Part shown: one piece after another, positions 25,124 to 34,267 of the stretch
Position numbering within the stretch: the first letter of the stretch is position 1
Layout of the letters: the number at the start of each line of letters is the position of its first letter
Assembly (NCBI RefSeq): GCF_001269655.1
Contig: NZ_LHVE01000004.1
Span: 62,001-126,000, forward strand
Direction of reading: 5' to 3'
DNA from: Pseudomonas thivervalensis
GTDB taxonomy: Bacteria; Pseudomonadota; Gammaproteobacteria; Pseudomonadales; Pseudomonadaceae
DNA: 64,000 bases
Made by a program: the position numbers and the translations under genes
Notes under the pieces: generated by a model
Seen by the model: only the letters and a program-made list of their open reading frames with translations
What the model was told of the DNA's origin: nothing
Databases searched by the model: none

Positions 25124-27025
25124 ATGGGTCATGCAAGTAGTCAGGCGGCGGGTGCCGAGCATTCGGCAGCGAAGCCACTGAGCATGCTGGTCGCGGCGGT
25201 CGGAGTGGTTTATGGCGACATCGGCACGAGCCCGTTGTACACCCTCAAGGAAGTGTTTTCCGGCGCCTATGGCGTGCCTGTCAATCACGACGGGGTGCTG
25301 GGGATTCTGTCGCTGATTTTCTGGTCGCTGATCTGGGTCGTGTCGCTCAAGTACATGATGTTCGTGCTGCGCGCCGACAACCAGGGCGAGGGCGGGATCA
25401 TGGCACTCACCGCTCTGGCACGGCGAGCCGCAGCGGGAAGGGCACGACTGCGCACATTCCTGGTGATCTGCGGTTTGATCGGCGCGGCGCTGTTCTATGG
25501 CGATAGCATGATCACCCCGGCGATTTCGGTGCTTTCGGCGATCGAGGGCCTGGGCCTCGCATTTGAAGGCATCGACCATTGGGTGGTGCCACTGTCGGTG
25601 GTGGTGCTGGTGGCGTTGTTTTTGATCCAGCGCCATGGCACCGCGCGGATCGGCATTCTGTTCGGCCCGATCATGGTGACCTGGTTCCTGGTGCTTGGCG
25701 CCCTGGGAGTGTATGGCATCAGCCAGCACCCGGAAGTGTTGCAGGCGGTGAACCCGGCCTGGGCCGTGCACTTCTTTGTGGTTCATCCGGGCATGGGCGT
25801 GGCGATCCTCGGTGCCGTGGTGTTGGCACTGACCGGTGCCGAAGCGCTGTATGCCGACATGGGCCACTTCGGCCGCAAACCGATTGCCCGCGCCTGGTTC
25901 ATCCTGGTGTTGCCAGGCCTGATGCTCAATTATTTCGGTCAAGGTGCCTTGCTGCTCGGCGACCCGGAAGCGGCGCGCAACCCGTTTTATCTGCTGGCAC
26001 CGAGCTGGGCATTGCTGCCGTTGGTGGGCCTGTCGACCCTGGCCACGGTCATCGCTTCCCAAGCGGTGATTTCCGGCGCGTTCTCCCTGACGCGCCAGGC
26101 GATCCAGCTCGGTTATATCCCGCGCATGTATATCCAGCACACTTCCAGCGCCGAGCAGGGGCAGATCTACATCGGTGCGGTGAACTGGTCGCTGATGATC
26201 GGCGTGGTCCTGCTGGTGCTGGGGTTCGAATCTTCTGGCGCACTGGCCTCGGCCTACGGCGTGGCCGTGACCGGTACCATGCTGATGACCACCATCCTGG
26301 TGTCCGCCGTGGTCCTGCTGTTGTGGAAGTGGCCGCCGCTGTTGGCCGTGCCGCTGTTGTTCGGTTTCCTGTTGGTGGATGGCCTGTACTTCGCCGCCAA
26401 CGTGCCGAAGATCATCCAGGGCGGTGCGTTCCCGGTCATCGCCGGTATTGCCTTGTTCGTGTTGATGACCACCTGGAAGCGCGGCAAGCAACTGTTGGTG
26501 GATCGCTTGGACGAAGGGGCATTGCCGCTGCCGATCTTCATCAGCAGCATCCGCGTGCAACCGCCGCACCGTGTCCAGGGCACCGCGGTGTTCCTGACCG
26601 CGCGTTCGGACGCGGTGCCTCACGCGCTGTTGCACAACCTATTGCACAACCAGGTGCTGCATGAGCAAGTGGTGCTGCTGACGGTGGTGTACGAAGACAT
26701 CCCCCGGGTACCGCCGCAGCGGCGCTTCGAGGTCGATGCCTATGGCGAAGGGTTCTTCCGGGTAATCCTGCACTTCGGTTTCACCGACGAACCGGACGTC
26801 CCGCAGGCGCTCAAGCTCTGCCATCTGGATGACCTGGACTTCAGCCCGATGCGCACCACCTACTTCCTCAGCCGCGAAACCGTCATTGCGTCCAAGCTCG
26901 AAGGCATGGCCCGCTGGCGTGAGTCGTTGTTCGCCTTCATGTTGAAAAACGCCAACGGTAACTTGCGCTTCTTCAATCTACCGTTGAACCGGGTGATTGA
27001 ACTGGGGACGCAGGTCGAGATGTAG
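25124..27025 (+). CDS. kup: Potassium uptake protein Kup
   Basis: 633-residue low-affinity K+ (and Cs+) symporter of the inner membrane. Twelve predicted helices in the first 450 residues, family signature [19 protein letters not shown] near residue 25, and a cytosolic C-terminal domain ([19 protein letters not shown] at the end). The ATG at 25124 follows CGGGAGTG. Length matches other bacterial Kup proteins. A terminator follows. Confidence 0.96.
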   Translation: MGHASSQAAGAEHSAAKPLSMLVAAVGVVYGDIGTSPLYTLKEVFSGAYGVPVNHDGVLGILSLIFWSLIWVVSLKYMMFVLRADNQGEGGIMALTALARRAAAGRARLRTFLVICGLIGAALFYGDSMITPAISVLSAIEGLGLAFEGIDHWVVPLSVVVLVALFLIQRHGTARIGILFGPIMVTWFLVLGALGVYGISQHPEVLQAVNPAWAVHFFVVHPGMGVAILGAVVLALTGAEALYADMGHFGRKPIARAWFILVLPGLMLNYFGQGALLLGDPEAARNPFYLLAPSWALLPLVGLSTLATVIASQAVISGAFSLTRQAIQLGYIPRMYIQHTSSAEQGQIYIGAVNWSLMIGVVLLVLGFESSGALASAYGVAVTGTMLMTTILVSAVVLLLWKWPPLLAVPLLFGFLLVDGLYFAANVPKIIQGGAFPVIAGIALFVLMTTWKRGKQLLVDRLDEGALPLPIFISSIRVQPPHRVQGTAVFLTARSDAVPHALLHNLLHNQVLHEQVVLLTVVYEDIPRVPPQRRFEVDAYGEGFFRVILHFGFTDEPDVPQALKLCHLDDLDFSPMRTTYFLSRETVIASKLEGMARWRESLFAFMLKNANGNLRFFNLPLNRVIELGTQVEM

Positions 27026-27037
27026 CCCCCAGAAAAA

Positions 27038-27078
27038 CAAAAAGCCCTCGTAGCCTTGCGGCGGCGGGGGCTTTTTTG
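27038..27078 (+). terminator. Terminator of kup
   Basis: Stem AAAAGCCCTCG with loop and CGGGGGCTTTTTT, T6 tail. Confidence 0.85.
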
Positions 27079-27104
27079 TGGGCGACACAAGGTGACCAGT
27101 GAGC

Positions 27105-27193
27105 CTGTGTGGGAGCTTGCTCGCGATAGCGGTCTGCCTGAACCGGTGATGTTGGATGTGTCGCCGTCATCGCGAGCCAGCTCGCTCCCACAG
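27105..27193. repeat. REP pair, type A, left arm shortened
   Basis: Left arm CTGTGTGGGAGCTTGCTCGC lacks the GCGA of the usual GAGCGAGC core, right arm is CGCGAGCCAGCTCGCTCCCA ending with CAG at 27193. Confidence 0.85.
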
Positions 27194-27219
27194 GGGTATG
27201 TGTCAATCGAGCGGCCACC

Positions 27220-27254
27220 AAAAAGCCCCTGCAACCGTGAGGCAGCAGGGGCTT
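27220..27254 (-). terminator. Terminator of mprF operon
   Basis: On the minus strand, stem AGCCCCTGC/GCAGGGGCT followed by TTTT, 19 bases after the hydrolase stop. Confidence 0.9.
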
Positions 27255-27272
27255 GATGATGCGAGTGTCAGA

Positions 27273-28562
27273 TCACTGTTCGGCCGTCTTGCTCTGGCGT
27301 TTGTTGATCTCATCGATCAGGCGCTTGGCCAAGGCCGGGTAGTTTTCGTCGAAGTGGTGGCCGCCAGGCAGCTTGATGGCTTCGCCCACCGCTGTCTTGT
27401 CGGTACAGCCACTTTCGTCGGCTTCTTCACCGCCGTAGATGCACACCACTTTGTCGGCTGGCAGCTTGGCCATTTCCGGGCCGGTGGCGGCTTCGGTGCC
27501 GGCGTTGCCGAGCCAGCCTTCGACTTCGATCTCGAAGCTGCCGGTGCGGGCGAAGGCCAGCAGGATGATCGCATCGACCCGCTGTTGTTCGGTGGCCGGC
27601 AGGCGATTGTAGATGGCCGGCAACACGTCGGCCCCGAAGGAGTAGCCGGTCAGGATGAAGCGCTTGGTGCCCCAGATCTGCCGGTAGTGCTGCATCAGCT
27701 CGGTCAGGTCCGCCGCGCTCTGCTCGGGGCTCTTGTGCTGCCAGTAGTAGCGCAGGGTGTCGATGCCGACCACCGGGTAGCCGATCTTGGCCATTTCATC
27801 GGCTACATCGCGGTCCAGATCCCGCCAGCCGCCATCGCCGGAGAGGAACAGGGTCACGGTATCCCGCGCCTGGCTGGCAGGCACTTCCACCACGGGAATG
27901 CTCAGGCCGCCCTTGGCCTTGTCGGTGCCCACCAGGATTTTGCGCAGTTCGTTATTCAGCACTTGCGGCAAGTTGATGTCGTAATCGCTGATGCTGGTTT
28001 CGGCATTTTTCTGATCCCTTACGAAACCGGCGCTGGTGTCGTCAGGGTTATCGTTCCAGGCCACCAGCCAATGACCATGGGCTGCGCTTTTAGGCAGTAA
28101 ATGAGTGCAGCCGGGCTTTTCCAGGGCCAGGTCCACCGACACGGCCTTGGCCTTGTCGTCTTTCTGCTCGGCCAGCCAGCGCCAGGCCAGCACGGCGCCA
28201 GGGCCGATGCCGCTGACCAGCGTGGCTGGACCTTGCAGTTCTCTCAGGCCGGCTTGCAGGGCACGGCCCTGCAGCATGCAGTCCTTGGGCAGGATCACCT
28301 GGACGATCTGCGCCGAGCCGCTGCGGCTGAGGGTCGTCAATTGGGTGTCGCTGAGCTTCTGGTCTTCATTGACCGCCACCAGCACCCGGGCAAGCGCCTT
28401 GGCGCCGGGGGTGATCCGGGTCAGCGCTGCGCCATCGGCGGGCGCCAGTTGTTCCAGGGTGGGTTGTGGGGCCGGGCGGTTCCAGTACCAGTAACCGCCA
28501 CCGAGAATCACCGCCAGCACCAGCAGGGCGGCCACTACGTATCGCCAGGAGCGTTGCATCAT
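27273..28562 (-). CDS. AcvB/VirJ-like aminoacyl-PG hydrolase
   Basis: 429-residue periplasmic alpha/beta hydrolase anchored by an N-terminal helix (residues 8-26). Nucleophile Ser308 lies in TGYSFGADVLP (GxSxG) and the probable catalytic His in PGGHHFDENY; an earlier SGDGGWRDLD matches the VirJ-family signature. Known homologues (Agrobacterium AcvB, P. aeruginosa PA0919) remove the amino acid from lysyl- or alanyl-phosphatidylglycerol. Its start overlaps the mprF stop by one base, so synthesis and hydrolysis are co-expressed. A second ATG one codon later is equally possible. Confidence 0.9.
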   Translation of the reverse strand: MMQRSWRYVVAALLVLAVILGGGYWYWNRPAPQPTLEQLAPADGAALTRITPGAKALARVLVAVNEDQKLSDTQLTTLSRSGSAQIVQVILPKDCMLQGRALQAGLRELQGPATLVSGIGPGAVLAWRWLAEQKDDKAKAVSVDLALEKPGCTHLLPKSAAHGHWLVAWNDNPDDTSAGFVRDQKNAETSISDYDINLPQVLNNELRKILVGTDKAKGGLSIPVVEVPASQARDTVTLFLSGDGGWRDLDRDVADEMAKIGYPVVGIDTLRYYWQHKSPEQSAADLTELMQHYRQIWGTKRFILTGYSFGADVLPAIYNRLPATEQQRVDAIILLAFARTGSFEIEVEGWLGNAGTEAATGPEMAKLPADKVVCIYGGEEADESGCTDKTAVGEAIKLPGGHHFDENYPALAKRLIDEINKRQSKTAEQ

Positions 28563-31204
28563 CAGCGTTTCACCAGTCCAGTCAGGCCGCCCGCAATCAG
28601 GGCGGCAGTATCGGCCAGCGCTACCAGCGGATCGAGTCCGGCGGGCACGGCCATGTAACGAGGTTCCCAGTTTGGCTGGAATTTGTCTTTGAAGCGGCGC
28701 AGCCCTTGGAAGTTATAGAGCTGCTCGCCACGGCGGAACACCATCGAGCCCAGGCGCTGGGTCAGTGGTGCGCCGCGACGCGGTTGCAGGCCCGACAGCG
28801 GGACCATGCCAAGGCTGAAGCGGGCGTAGTCATGGTTTTTATAATGCTGGATGAGGCCGACCATCATGAACTCCATGGTCAGTTTCGGCGCCTCGGGGTG
28901 GGCGCGCATCAGATCGAGGCTGGCCAGTTCGTGGCTGTGGGTTTCCAGCAGGTTGGCGAACGCCACCGGCCGGCCCTCGAAACGAATCACCGCGATGCGA
29001 AAGTGCTTGAGATAGTCATCGCTGAAACGCCCCAGGGAGAAACCTTTTTCCCGCACGTTCTTGCCGGTCAGCCAGGCATCGGAAATGACCTTGAGTTCAT
29101 CCATCGGCGCCTGGCCCGGCTCGTGGATCTCCAGCGACAGGCCGTCACGGGTGCCGCGGTTCCAGGTGTAGCGCAAGTCCTTCATCTCTTTGCCCTTGGC
29201 TTCGAGATCGAAACGCTTGAGGTCGACCCGTGCTTCCTCACCCAGCTTGATAGCCGTCAGGCCGATGTCCATGTAGTACGGCAGGTTTTCGGCGCGTACC
29301 TGATAGAACACGGGGCGGGCATGGTGGATGTCGCACAGGTCACGGAATTGCCAGATCATTTCGGCCCGCTGCTGGGTAGGGCCGATCGGGTCATACAGCG
29401 CCACCAGGCTGCGCCCGCGGCGGGCATACATCAGGAACGCCTCGTCGTTGGGGTGGAACAGTAACGCTTTGTCACCGGTCAGGGCCAGGCCGCCGTCGGG
29501 TTGCGACGAGGTCATGAGGATCGTTTTGGCGCGCTCCAGCTCTTCTGCCGTCGGCAAATGAATCACCGGCCGTGCGGTGCGCAGCAGCCAGGTCAGGGAT
29601 ACCACCACCAGCAGCACCGCGGCGCCCAGCAGGGAGCGCAGGCCGCGAGGGGCGTCGGCATCGAGGGTGAACTGCCACCACAGTTGATGGCTGTAAGGCA
29701 CGTCCTGATAGGCAAACAACAGCAGCCAGATCGACGCGCCGAGCACGCAAAGGCTGGCGATCAGGAACAGCGGGGAAAAGGGCAGTTCAGTCAGGCGGCT
29801 CGGACGATAGAAAGAGCGCCTGAACACCGCCAACAGGGCGGCCGTCAGAGTCAGCAGGGTGGCTTCTTCCCAGTCGAAACCCTTGAGCAGCGAGAGCAGG
29901 GCGCCCACCAGCAGCAGAACCGTGGTCAGCATCCAGGCGGCCGACAGGCGCCGGCGCAGGCCTTGGGCGAGCAACAGGCACAACACACCCACCAGGCTCG
30001 CGCCGAAGTGCGAAGCGTCGACCAGCCGATGGGGAATCAGGAAGCCGATGTGTTCCAGTCGGGTGTCGATTTCCGGCGTCACCCCGGAAAACAGCAGCAC
30101 CACGCCGGAGAGAAACACCAGCACCGCCAGGATCGGTGCGGCGAAACCCGATGCCGCCCGCAGGCTCTGGCGCGTCTGGAACAGCCGTTGCGCCTCATTG
30201 ATCAGCAGTAACACGCAGGCCACCAGCATCGGCAGCAATACATAGATCAACCGATACAGCAGCAGCGCGGCGGCCAATGGCGCGGCGCCGAGTTTGTCGG
30301 CAAACGCGGCCAGCAGGATCGCTTCGAATACCCCGACCCCGCCCGGCACATGGCTGAGCACCCCAGCGGCCAATGCCAGCAGGTACACCAGCAGGAAGGC
30401 GCCGAACGGCGGTGCTTCGGGCAGCAACAGATACAACACGGTGGCGGCAGCGGCAACGTCCAGCGCGGTGATCACCAATTGCAGGAAAGTCAGGCGGCGT
30501 CCCGGCAGGCGCAGGGTGCGGCGCCCGGCCTTGACCAGGAGGCTGTCCCGATGCGGCTGCTCCGGCAGGCGCCGACGATAGATGCCAATGGCCAATACGC
30601 TGGTAAGCAACAGCACCGCCACGGAAATGGCCCCCAGCAATGCGGCGGGCAAGTGCAACGCGGCAGATGCGGCGGGCAGATTACTGAGTGTCGCCAGGGC
30701 CGCCAGCGGTGGCAACGCGCAGCCCAGGGACAGGCTGGCGAACAGCGTCATGTGGGCGACATCCGATGCCCCCAGGCCATGACGAGCGTATAGACGGTAG
30801 CGAACCGAGCCGCCCGACAGCAGCGACAGGCCTATGGCATTGCCGATGGCGAACGCGGTGAACCCACCCAGGACCATGGTCTGCGGCGGCAATGTCACAC
30901 CGGCATAGCGGCTGGCGGACCATTCATAGCCCAGGAGAATGATGAAGCCGACGACCGTGGCGGCGATTGCCCCGAGCAGGGCAGGTCTGGGGACTTCCAG
31001 AATCGAGTCGTGCAGGGCGTAGAGATCGAGCTCGCTCAGCAGGTGGCGGCAGGCAATCAATGCAATCGCAAACAGCAGCAGCGTGACCGCGAGGCCGATG
31101 GGCTGGCGGTACTGGCTGATCCGGTCCAGCCAGCGCAGGCGCTCGGCCTTGATCGGTTGTGTCGCAGTAACGGAGTCTTGCGGGTCAGACGAGTGGGCGC
31201 GCAT
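28562..31204 (-). CDS. mprF: Aminoacyl-phosphatidylglycerol synthase/flippase MprF
   Basis: 880-residue membrane protein. About 14 hydrophobic helices in residues 30-545 form the flippase half; the C-terminal 320 residues are the cytosolic synthase (duplicated GNAT fold; QPDGGLALTGDKALLFHPND and FMMVGLIQHYKNHDYARFSL). It transfers an amino acid from tRNA to phosphatidylglycerol to lower the surface charge; in P. aeruginosa the product is alanyl-PG. ATG at 31204 has GAGGTGA upstream. Amino-acid specificity cannot be read here. Confidence 0.95.
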   Translation of the reverse strand: MRAHSSDPQDSVTATQPIKAERLRWLDRISQYRQPIGLAVTLLLFAIALIACRHLLSELDLYALHDSILEVPRPALLGAIAATVVGFIILLGYEWSASRYAGVTLPPQTMVLGGFTAFAIGNAIGLSLLSGGSVRYRLYARHGLGASDVAHMTLFASLSLGCALPPLAALATLSNLPAASAALHLPAALLGAISVAVLLLTSVLAIGIYRRRLPEQPHRDSLLVKAGRRTLRLPGRRLTFLQLVITALDVAAAATVLYLLLPEAPPFGAFLLVYLLALAAGVLSHVPGGVGVFEAILLAAFADKLGAAPLAAALLLYRLIYVLLPMLVACVLLLINEAQRLFQTRQSLRAASGFAAPILAVLVFLSGVVLLFSGVTPEIDTRLEHIGFLIPHRLVDASHFGASLVGVLCLLLAQGLRRRLSAAWMLTTVLLLVGALLSLLKGFDWEEATLLTLTAALLAVFRRSFYRPSRLTELPFSPLFLIASLCVLGASIWLLLFAYQDVPYSHQLWWQFTLDADAPRGLRSLLGAAVLLVVVSLTWLLRTARPVIHLPTAEELERAKTILMTSSQPDGGLALTGDKALLFHPNDEAFLMYARRGRSLVALYDPIGPTQQRAEMIWQFRDLCDIHHARPVFYQVRAENLPYYMDIGLTAIKLGEEARVDLKRFDLEAKGKEMKDLRYTWNRGTRDGLSLEIHEPGQAPMDELKVISDAWLTGKNVREKGFSLGRFSDDYLKHFRIAVIRFEGRPVAFANLLETHSHELASLDLMRAHPEAPKLTMEFMMVGLIQHYKNHDYARFSLGMVPLSGLQPRRGAPLTQRLGSMVFRRGEQLYNFQGLRRFKDKFQPNWEPRYMAVPAGLDPLVALADTAALIAGGLTGLVKR

Positions 31205-31318
31205 CAATCACCTCTTGAGCTATGCGCGACAGGATGGGGGTATCCAGCCAAGTTACCAATCCCCGCGGTCGAAAATAATTACAAAATATTTGTAATGAGG
31301 CCTTTTTTCATCAGGCAC

Positions 31319-31349
31319 AAAAAAGGCCACTCTTTCGAGCAGCCTTTCT
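31319..31349 (-). terminator. Terminator of first tRNA-fMet
   Basis: On the minus strand an AAGGCTGCTC-GAAAGA-GTGGCCTT hairpin ends in TTTTTT, 8 bases after the CCA of the tRNA. Confidence 0.85.
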
Positions 31350-31356
31350 TGATATT

Positions 31357-31433
<77 letters not shown>

Positions 31434-31446
31434 TCTGTGTGGCGGC

Positions 31447-31474
31447 ATTCTACAGGCGAACGCCTGAGTGTCAA
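31447..31474 (-). promoter_or_regulatory. Sigma70 promoter of tRNA-fMet copy 1
   Basis: On the minus strand TTGACA (31474-31469), 16-base spacer, TAGAAT (31452-31447), followed 13 bases later by the tRNA 5' end. The same boxes and spacer occur before copy 2. Confidence 0.9.
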
Positions 31475-31627
31475 CCGTTAAAAGGTGCCGGGGTCAAATA
31501 AACGGCCGAACCGTCCCTTGTCTTTCTAAATACTCGGAATTAAAGGGAAATTGTCCTACAGCTTGCAGTGCGTGGACGTGCACAGACGGCGTCCCTCTGA
31601 TCGTCTGGTCAAAAAACGAGCGCACAC
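31475..31627. other. Unexplained AT-richer spacer between tRNA copies
   Basis: About 150 bases between the promoter of copy 1 and the terminator of copy 2, with lower GC than the surroundings. It contains GGTGCCGGGGTCAAATAA and a 5' part rich in A/T, no convincing reading frame and no similarity visible to the other tRNA flank. Could be a remnant of a mobile element. Confidence 0.4.
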
Positions 31628-31659
31628 AAAAAAGGCCACTCTTTCGAGTAGCCTTTCTT
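31628..31659 (-). terminator. Terminator of second tRNA-fMet
   Basis: Same hairpin as that of copy 1 with one base change in the stem (CGAGTAGCC against CGAGCAGCC) and T6 tail on the minus strand. Confidence 0.85.
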
Positions 31660-31665
31660 GATGTT

Positions 31666-31742
<77 letters not shown>

Positions 31743-31755
31743 TCTGTGTGGCGGC

Positions 31756-31783
31756 ATTCTACAGAGGATCGCGTAGCTGTCAA
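31756..31783 (-). promoter_or_regulatory. Sigma70 promoter of tRNA-fMet copy 2
   Basis: TTGACA (31783-31778), 16-base spacer, TAGAAT (31761-31756) on the minus strand; spacer sequence differs from copy 1 while both boxes and the discriminator region (GCCGCCACACAGA) are the same. Confidence 0.9.
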
Positions 31784-31956
31784 CCCTGATGTCATGAAAA
31801 CCTGTTCCGCTTCAAGCGCTTAGCTTGGGTGCGGGCATTGTGACAGCGCTGTGACGCAGGCCTGGCAAGGGTTGGCGCTCTATTGGAGGGTGCGTTGCGA
31901 TTGAAGAAGTAAATTCTTGTAGGTGTTTTCGGGGCCCGACGAAGGATCTTTCAAAC

Positions 31957-31976
31957 TACTGGTGCTATATACAGGT
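31957..31976 (+). promoter_or_regulatory. LexA (SOS) box of dinB
   Basis: TACTG-GTGCTATATA-CAGGT: CTG-N10-CAG with AT-rich centre, 46 bases before the dinB ATG. Very similar to the recA box in this window. Confidence 0.9.
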
Positions 31977-32022
31977 CCCGGTGCGATACTGGTGGCCCGA
32001 TTCGTCGCACACCCTGTTTCTT

Positions 32023-33084
32023 ATGACGCAACGTAAAATCATCCATGTCGATTGTGACTGTTTTTATGCCGCTATCGAGATGCGCGATGATCCGCGGCTG
32101 GCCGGCAAGCCCTTGGCTGTGGGTGGCTCGGCGGATCGGCGAGGGGTGATTGCCACTTGTAACTACGAAGCGCGGGCCTATGGGGTGCGCTCGGCCATGT
32201 CTTCCGGCCACGCCTTGAAGCTCTGTCCGGACCTCACCATCGTCAAGCCACGAATGGAAGCCTATCGGGAAGCGTCGAAGGAAATTCATACGATTTTCAG
32301 CGATTACACCGACCTCATCGAGCCGCTGTCCCTGGACGAGGCCTACCTGGACGTCTCCGCCAGTGCCCATTTCGGCGGCAGTGCCACCCGCATCGCCCAG
32401 GACATTCGCCGGCGTGTTTCCAACCAGTTGCACATCACCGTGTCCGCCGGCGTCGCGCCGAACAAGTTCCTGGCCAAGATCGCCAGTGACTGGAAAAAGC
32501 CCAACGGCTTGTTTGTCATTACCCCGGACCAGGTCGAGGACTTTGTATCGGCCTTGCCGGTCAGCAAGCTCCACGGTGTTGGCAAGGTCACTGCCGATAA
32601 GCTGAACCGCCTCGGCATCGCCGATTGCTTGCAGTTGCGTGAATGGGACAAGTTGGCGCTGGTGCGCGAATTCGGCAGTTTTGGCGAGCGGCTCTGGAGC
32701 CTGGCCCGCGGGATCGACGAGCGTCTGGTGCACAACGACAGCCGACGACAGTCCATCAGTGTGGAAAATACCTACGATGTCGACTTGCCCGACCTGGTGA
32801 GCTGCCTCGACAAACTGCCGGAGCTGATGGAAACCCTTAAAGGGCGCATGGCGCGAATCGACAGCAGTTATCGACCGGGCAAGCCGTTCGTCAAAGTGAA
32901 ATTCCACGACTTCACCCAGACCACGCTGGAACAGGCCGGGGCAGGGCGGGATCTGGGCAGCTACCAGTTGCTGTTGACCCAGGCATTCAACCGGGGTGGA
33001 AAGCCGGTGCGGTTATTGGGCATCGGGGTGCGGCTGGAAGATTTGCGCGGTGGGTTCGAGCAGTTGGAGTTGTTTGAGCGGTGA
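32023..33084 (+). CDS. dinB: DNA polymerase IV (Y family)
   Basis: 353-residue translesion polymerase. Catalytic acidic residues in IHVDCDCFYAAIE (Asp10) and LSLDEAYLDV; palm/finger motif CNYEARAYGVRSAMS; helix-hairpin-helix LHGVGKVTADKLNRLG; little-finger domain to the end, with a C-terminal QLELFER that is a beta-clamp-binding motif. Start at 32023 (MTQRKIIHVD); an upstream in-frame ATG at 31981-31983-like context would run into the LexA box and is unlikely. Confidence 0.97.
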   Translation: MTQRKIIHVDCDCFYAAIEMRDDPRLAGKPLAVGGSADRRGVIATCNYEARAYGVRSAMSSGHALKLCPDLTIVKPRMEAYREASKEIHTIFSDYTDLIEPLSLDEAYLDVSASAHFGGSATRIAQDIRRRVSNQLHITVSAGVAPNKFLAKIASDWKKPNGLFVITPDQVEDFVSALPVSKLHGVGKVTADKLNRLGIADCLQLREWDKLALVREFGSFGERLWSLARGIDERLVHNDSRRQSISVENTYDVDLPDLVSCLDKLPELMETLKGRMARIDSSYRPGKPFVKVKFHDFTQTTLEQAGAGRDLGSYQLLLTQAFNRGGKPVRLLGIGVRLEDLRGGFEQLELFER

Positions 33085-33112
33085 GGCTGTCGCTTGGCCG
33101 AATGCCATGCTC

Positions 33113-33270
33113 TTGTGGCGAGGGAGCTTGCTCCCGCTGGCTGTAGGAGCTGCCGAAGGCTGCGATCTTTTGATCTTTCGCTTGGGATCCAAGCGTTAGT
33201 GGAAAGATCGCAGCCTCGCTTCGCTCGACAGCTCCTACAGGCCCAGCGGGAGCAAGCTCCCTCGCCACAA
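33113..33270. repeat. Nested repeat: type B REP around type C palindrome
   Basis: Outer inverted arms TTGTGGCGAGGGAGCTTGCT and complement ending at 33270 (type B). Between them lies a second inverted repeat, 33141-33240, with arms CTGTAGGAGCTGCCGAAGGC and the complement-type arm ending GACAGCTCCTACAG (type C). The C arms include GCTGCGATCTTT/AAAGATCGCAGC. Confidence 0.92.
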
Positions 33271-33296
33271 GGGAGCCAGCCCCATCCAGACTGGGC

Positions 33297-34250
33297 TCAG
33301 TGAGCGCCCGGATCCGCCACCAACCGCCCGCCATCCTTGGTCAGTGCTTTCATGAATTCGGCCTGTAGTTCCGGATCGTTGCGCGTCAGTTCGATCAGGC
33401 TCTGTTCCAGTTCACTGGCCTCTTCTTCAAGCCCCAGCTCCGACAGTCGCTTGACCCGATGAACCCATTGGCTCACCTCGTCGTCTTCGAGGTCGTCGTA
33501 GATCAGCGCGTGGGCTTCCACCAGCTTGCTGCGCAAGGTGCTGCTGATGCTCAGGGATGAGTCGGTGTGCACCTCGTCCTGAGCATCCGTCACGCTGATC
33601 TGTAATTTGCCGAACTGGCTCAGGTCCTGTTCGGCGAACGGGCTTTCCAGCAGGTTCAAGCGCAGCACGCCGTTACGGTCGGTGCTCAGCTCGAAGGTCT
33701 GCCGGGCGGCCTTGACCTCCACCGGGCGTTCGCTCCAGGGCAGGCTCGAGTGTTCCGTGCGCTTGTCGCGCTGGACTTCGTCGATGCCCGCCAGGTTCTG
33801 CTGGGCGCGGCCATGGGAAGGGACGTTCATGAACGGGTTGAGCCCGGCGAAACCGTAGCTGATCCAGTCACGGGTGGCTGTGTCCGGCAGGTTGCCGAGG
33901 GCGAACACGTTGACCACGTTCGCACCGACACCGGCGACGACGGCCACCGCACCCAGTGGGATCTCGTAGATCTCCCGCCAGGGTTGGTATGGCGTGTAGC
34001 GATCGTAATGACGAGTGACTTCGAATTCGGTGACTTCGAAGGTCTTCTGTTCATTGATGCGCACTCGACGCTGCGGCAGGTCGAGCACCTTGGGTTCGCC
34101 CACGTCGATCTGCAGGCTGTGGTCGAGCAATTTGCGCTCGACCCGCTCTTCGTGCTCGTTGCGTTGTGACATTTGGTTGGCACAGCCGCTGACCAGCAGG
34201 GCGCCGCACAGGGCGGCGCCACCGAGGCCTAAGGTGTTTCGCTTGAACAT
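33297..34250 (-). CDS. Hypothetical lipoprotein after proS
   Basis: 317 residues with a lipoprotein signal (GAALCGALLVSGC, Cys23). A hydrophobic stretch about 98-117 (IPLGAVAVVAGVGANVVNVF) follows, then a mixed-charge C-terminal half with an acidic helical end. I recognise no domain. It starts 17 bases after the proS stop on the same strand, so it is probably co-transcribed with proS. Confidence 0.8.
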   Translation of the reverse strand: MFKRNTLGLGGAALCGALLVSGCANQMSQRNEHEERVERKLLDHSLQIDVGEPKVLDLPQRRVRINEQKTFEVTEFEVTRHYDRYTPYQPWREIYEIPLGAVAVVAGVGANVVNVFALGNLPDTATRDWISYGFAGLNPFMNVPSHGRAQQNLAGIDEVQRDKRTEHSSLPWSERPVEVKAARQTFELSTDRNGVLRLNLLESPFAEQDLSQFGKLQISVTDAQDEVHTDSSLSISSTLRSKLVEAHALIYDDLEDDEVSQWVHRVKRLSELGLEEEASELEQSLIELTRNDPELQAEFMKALTKDGGRLVADPGAH

Positions 34251-34267
34251 GACGTCTCTATCTGGTG

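Noticed and set aside
24986-26635. Long open frame antisense to kup (549 codons)
   Set aside because: Low-complexity His/Gln/Arg-rich translation typical of the mirror frame of a GC-rich gene; kup on the other strand is a certain gene.
33113-33270. Possible CRISPR-like repeats
   Set aside because: The repeats are paired palindromes in intergenic gaps without regular spacers or cas genes; they are REP/BIME elements.
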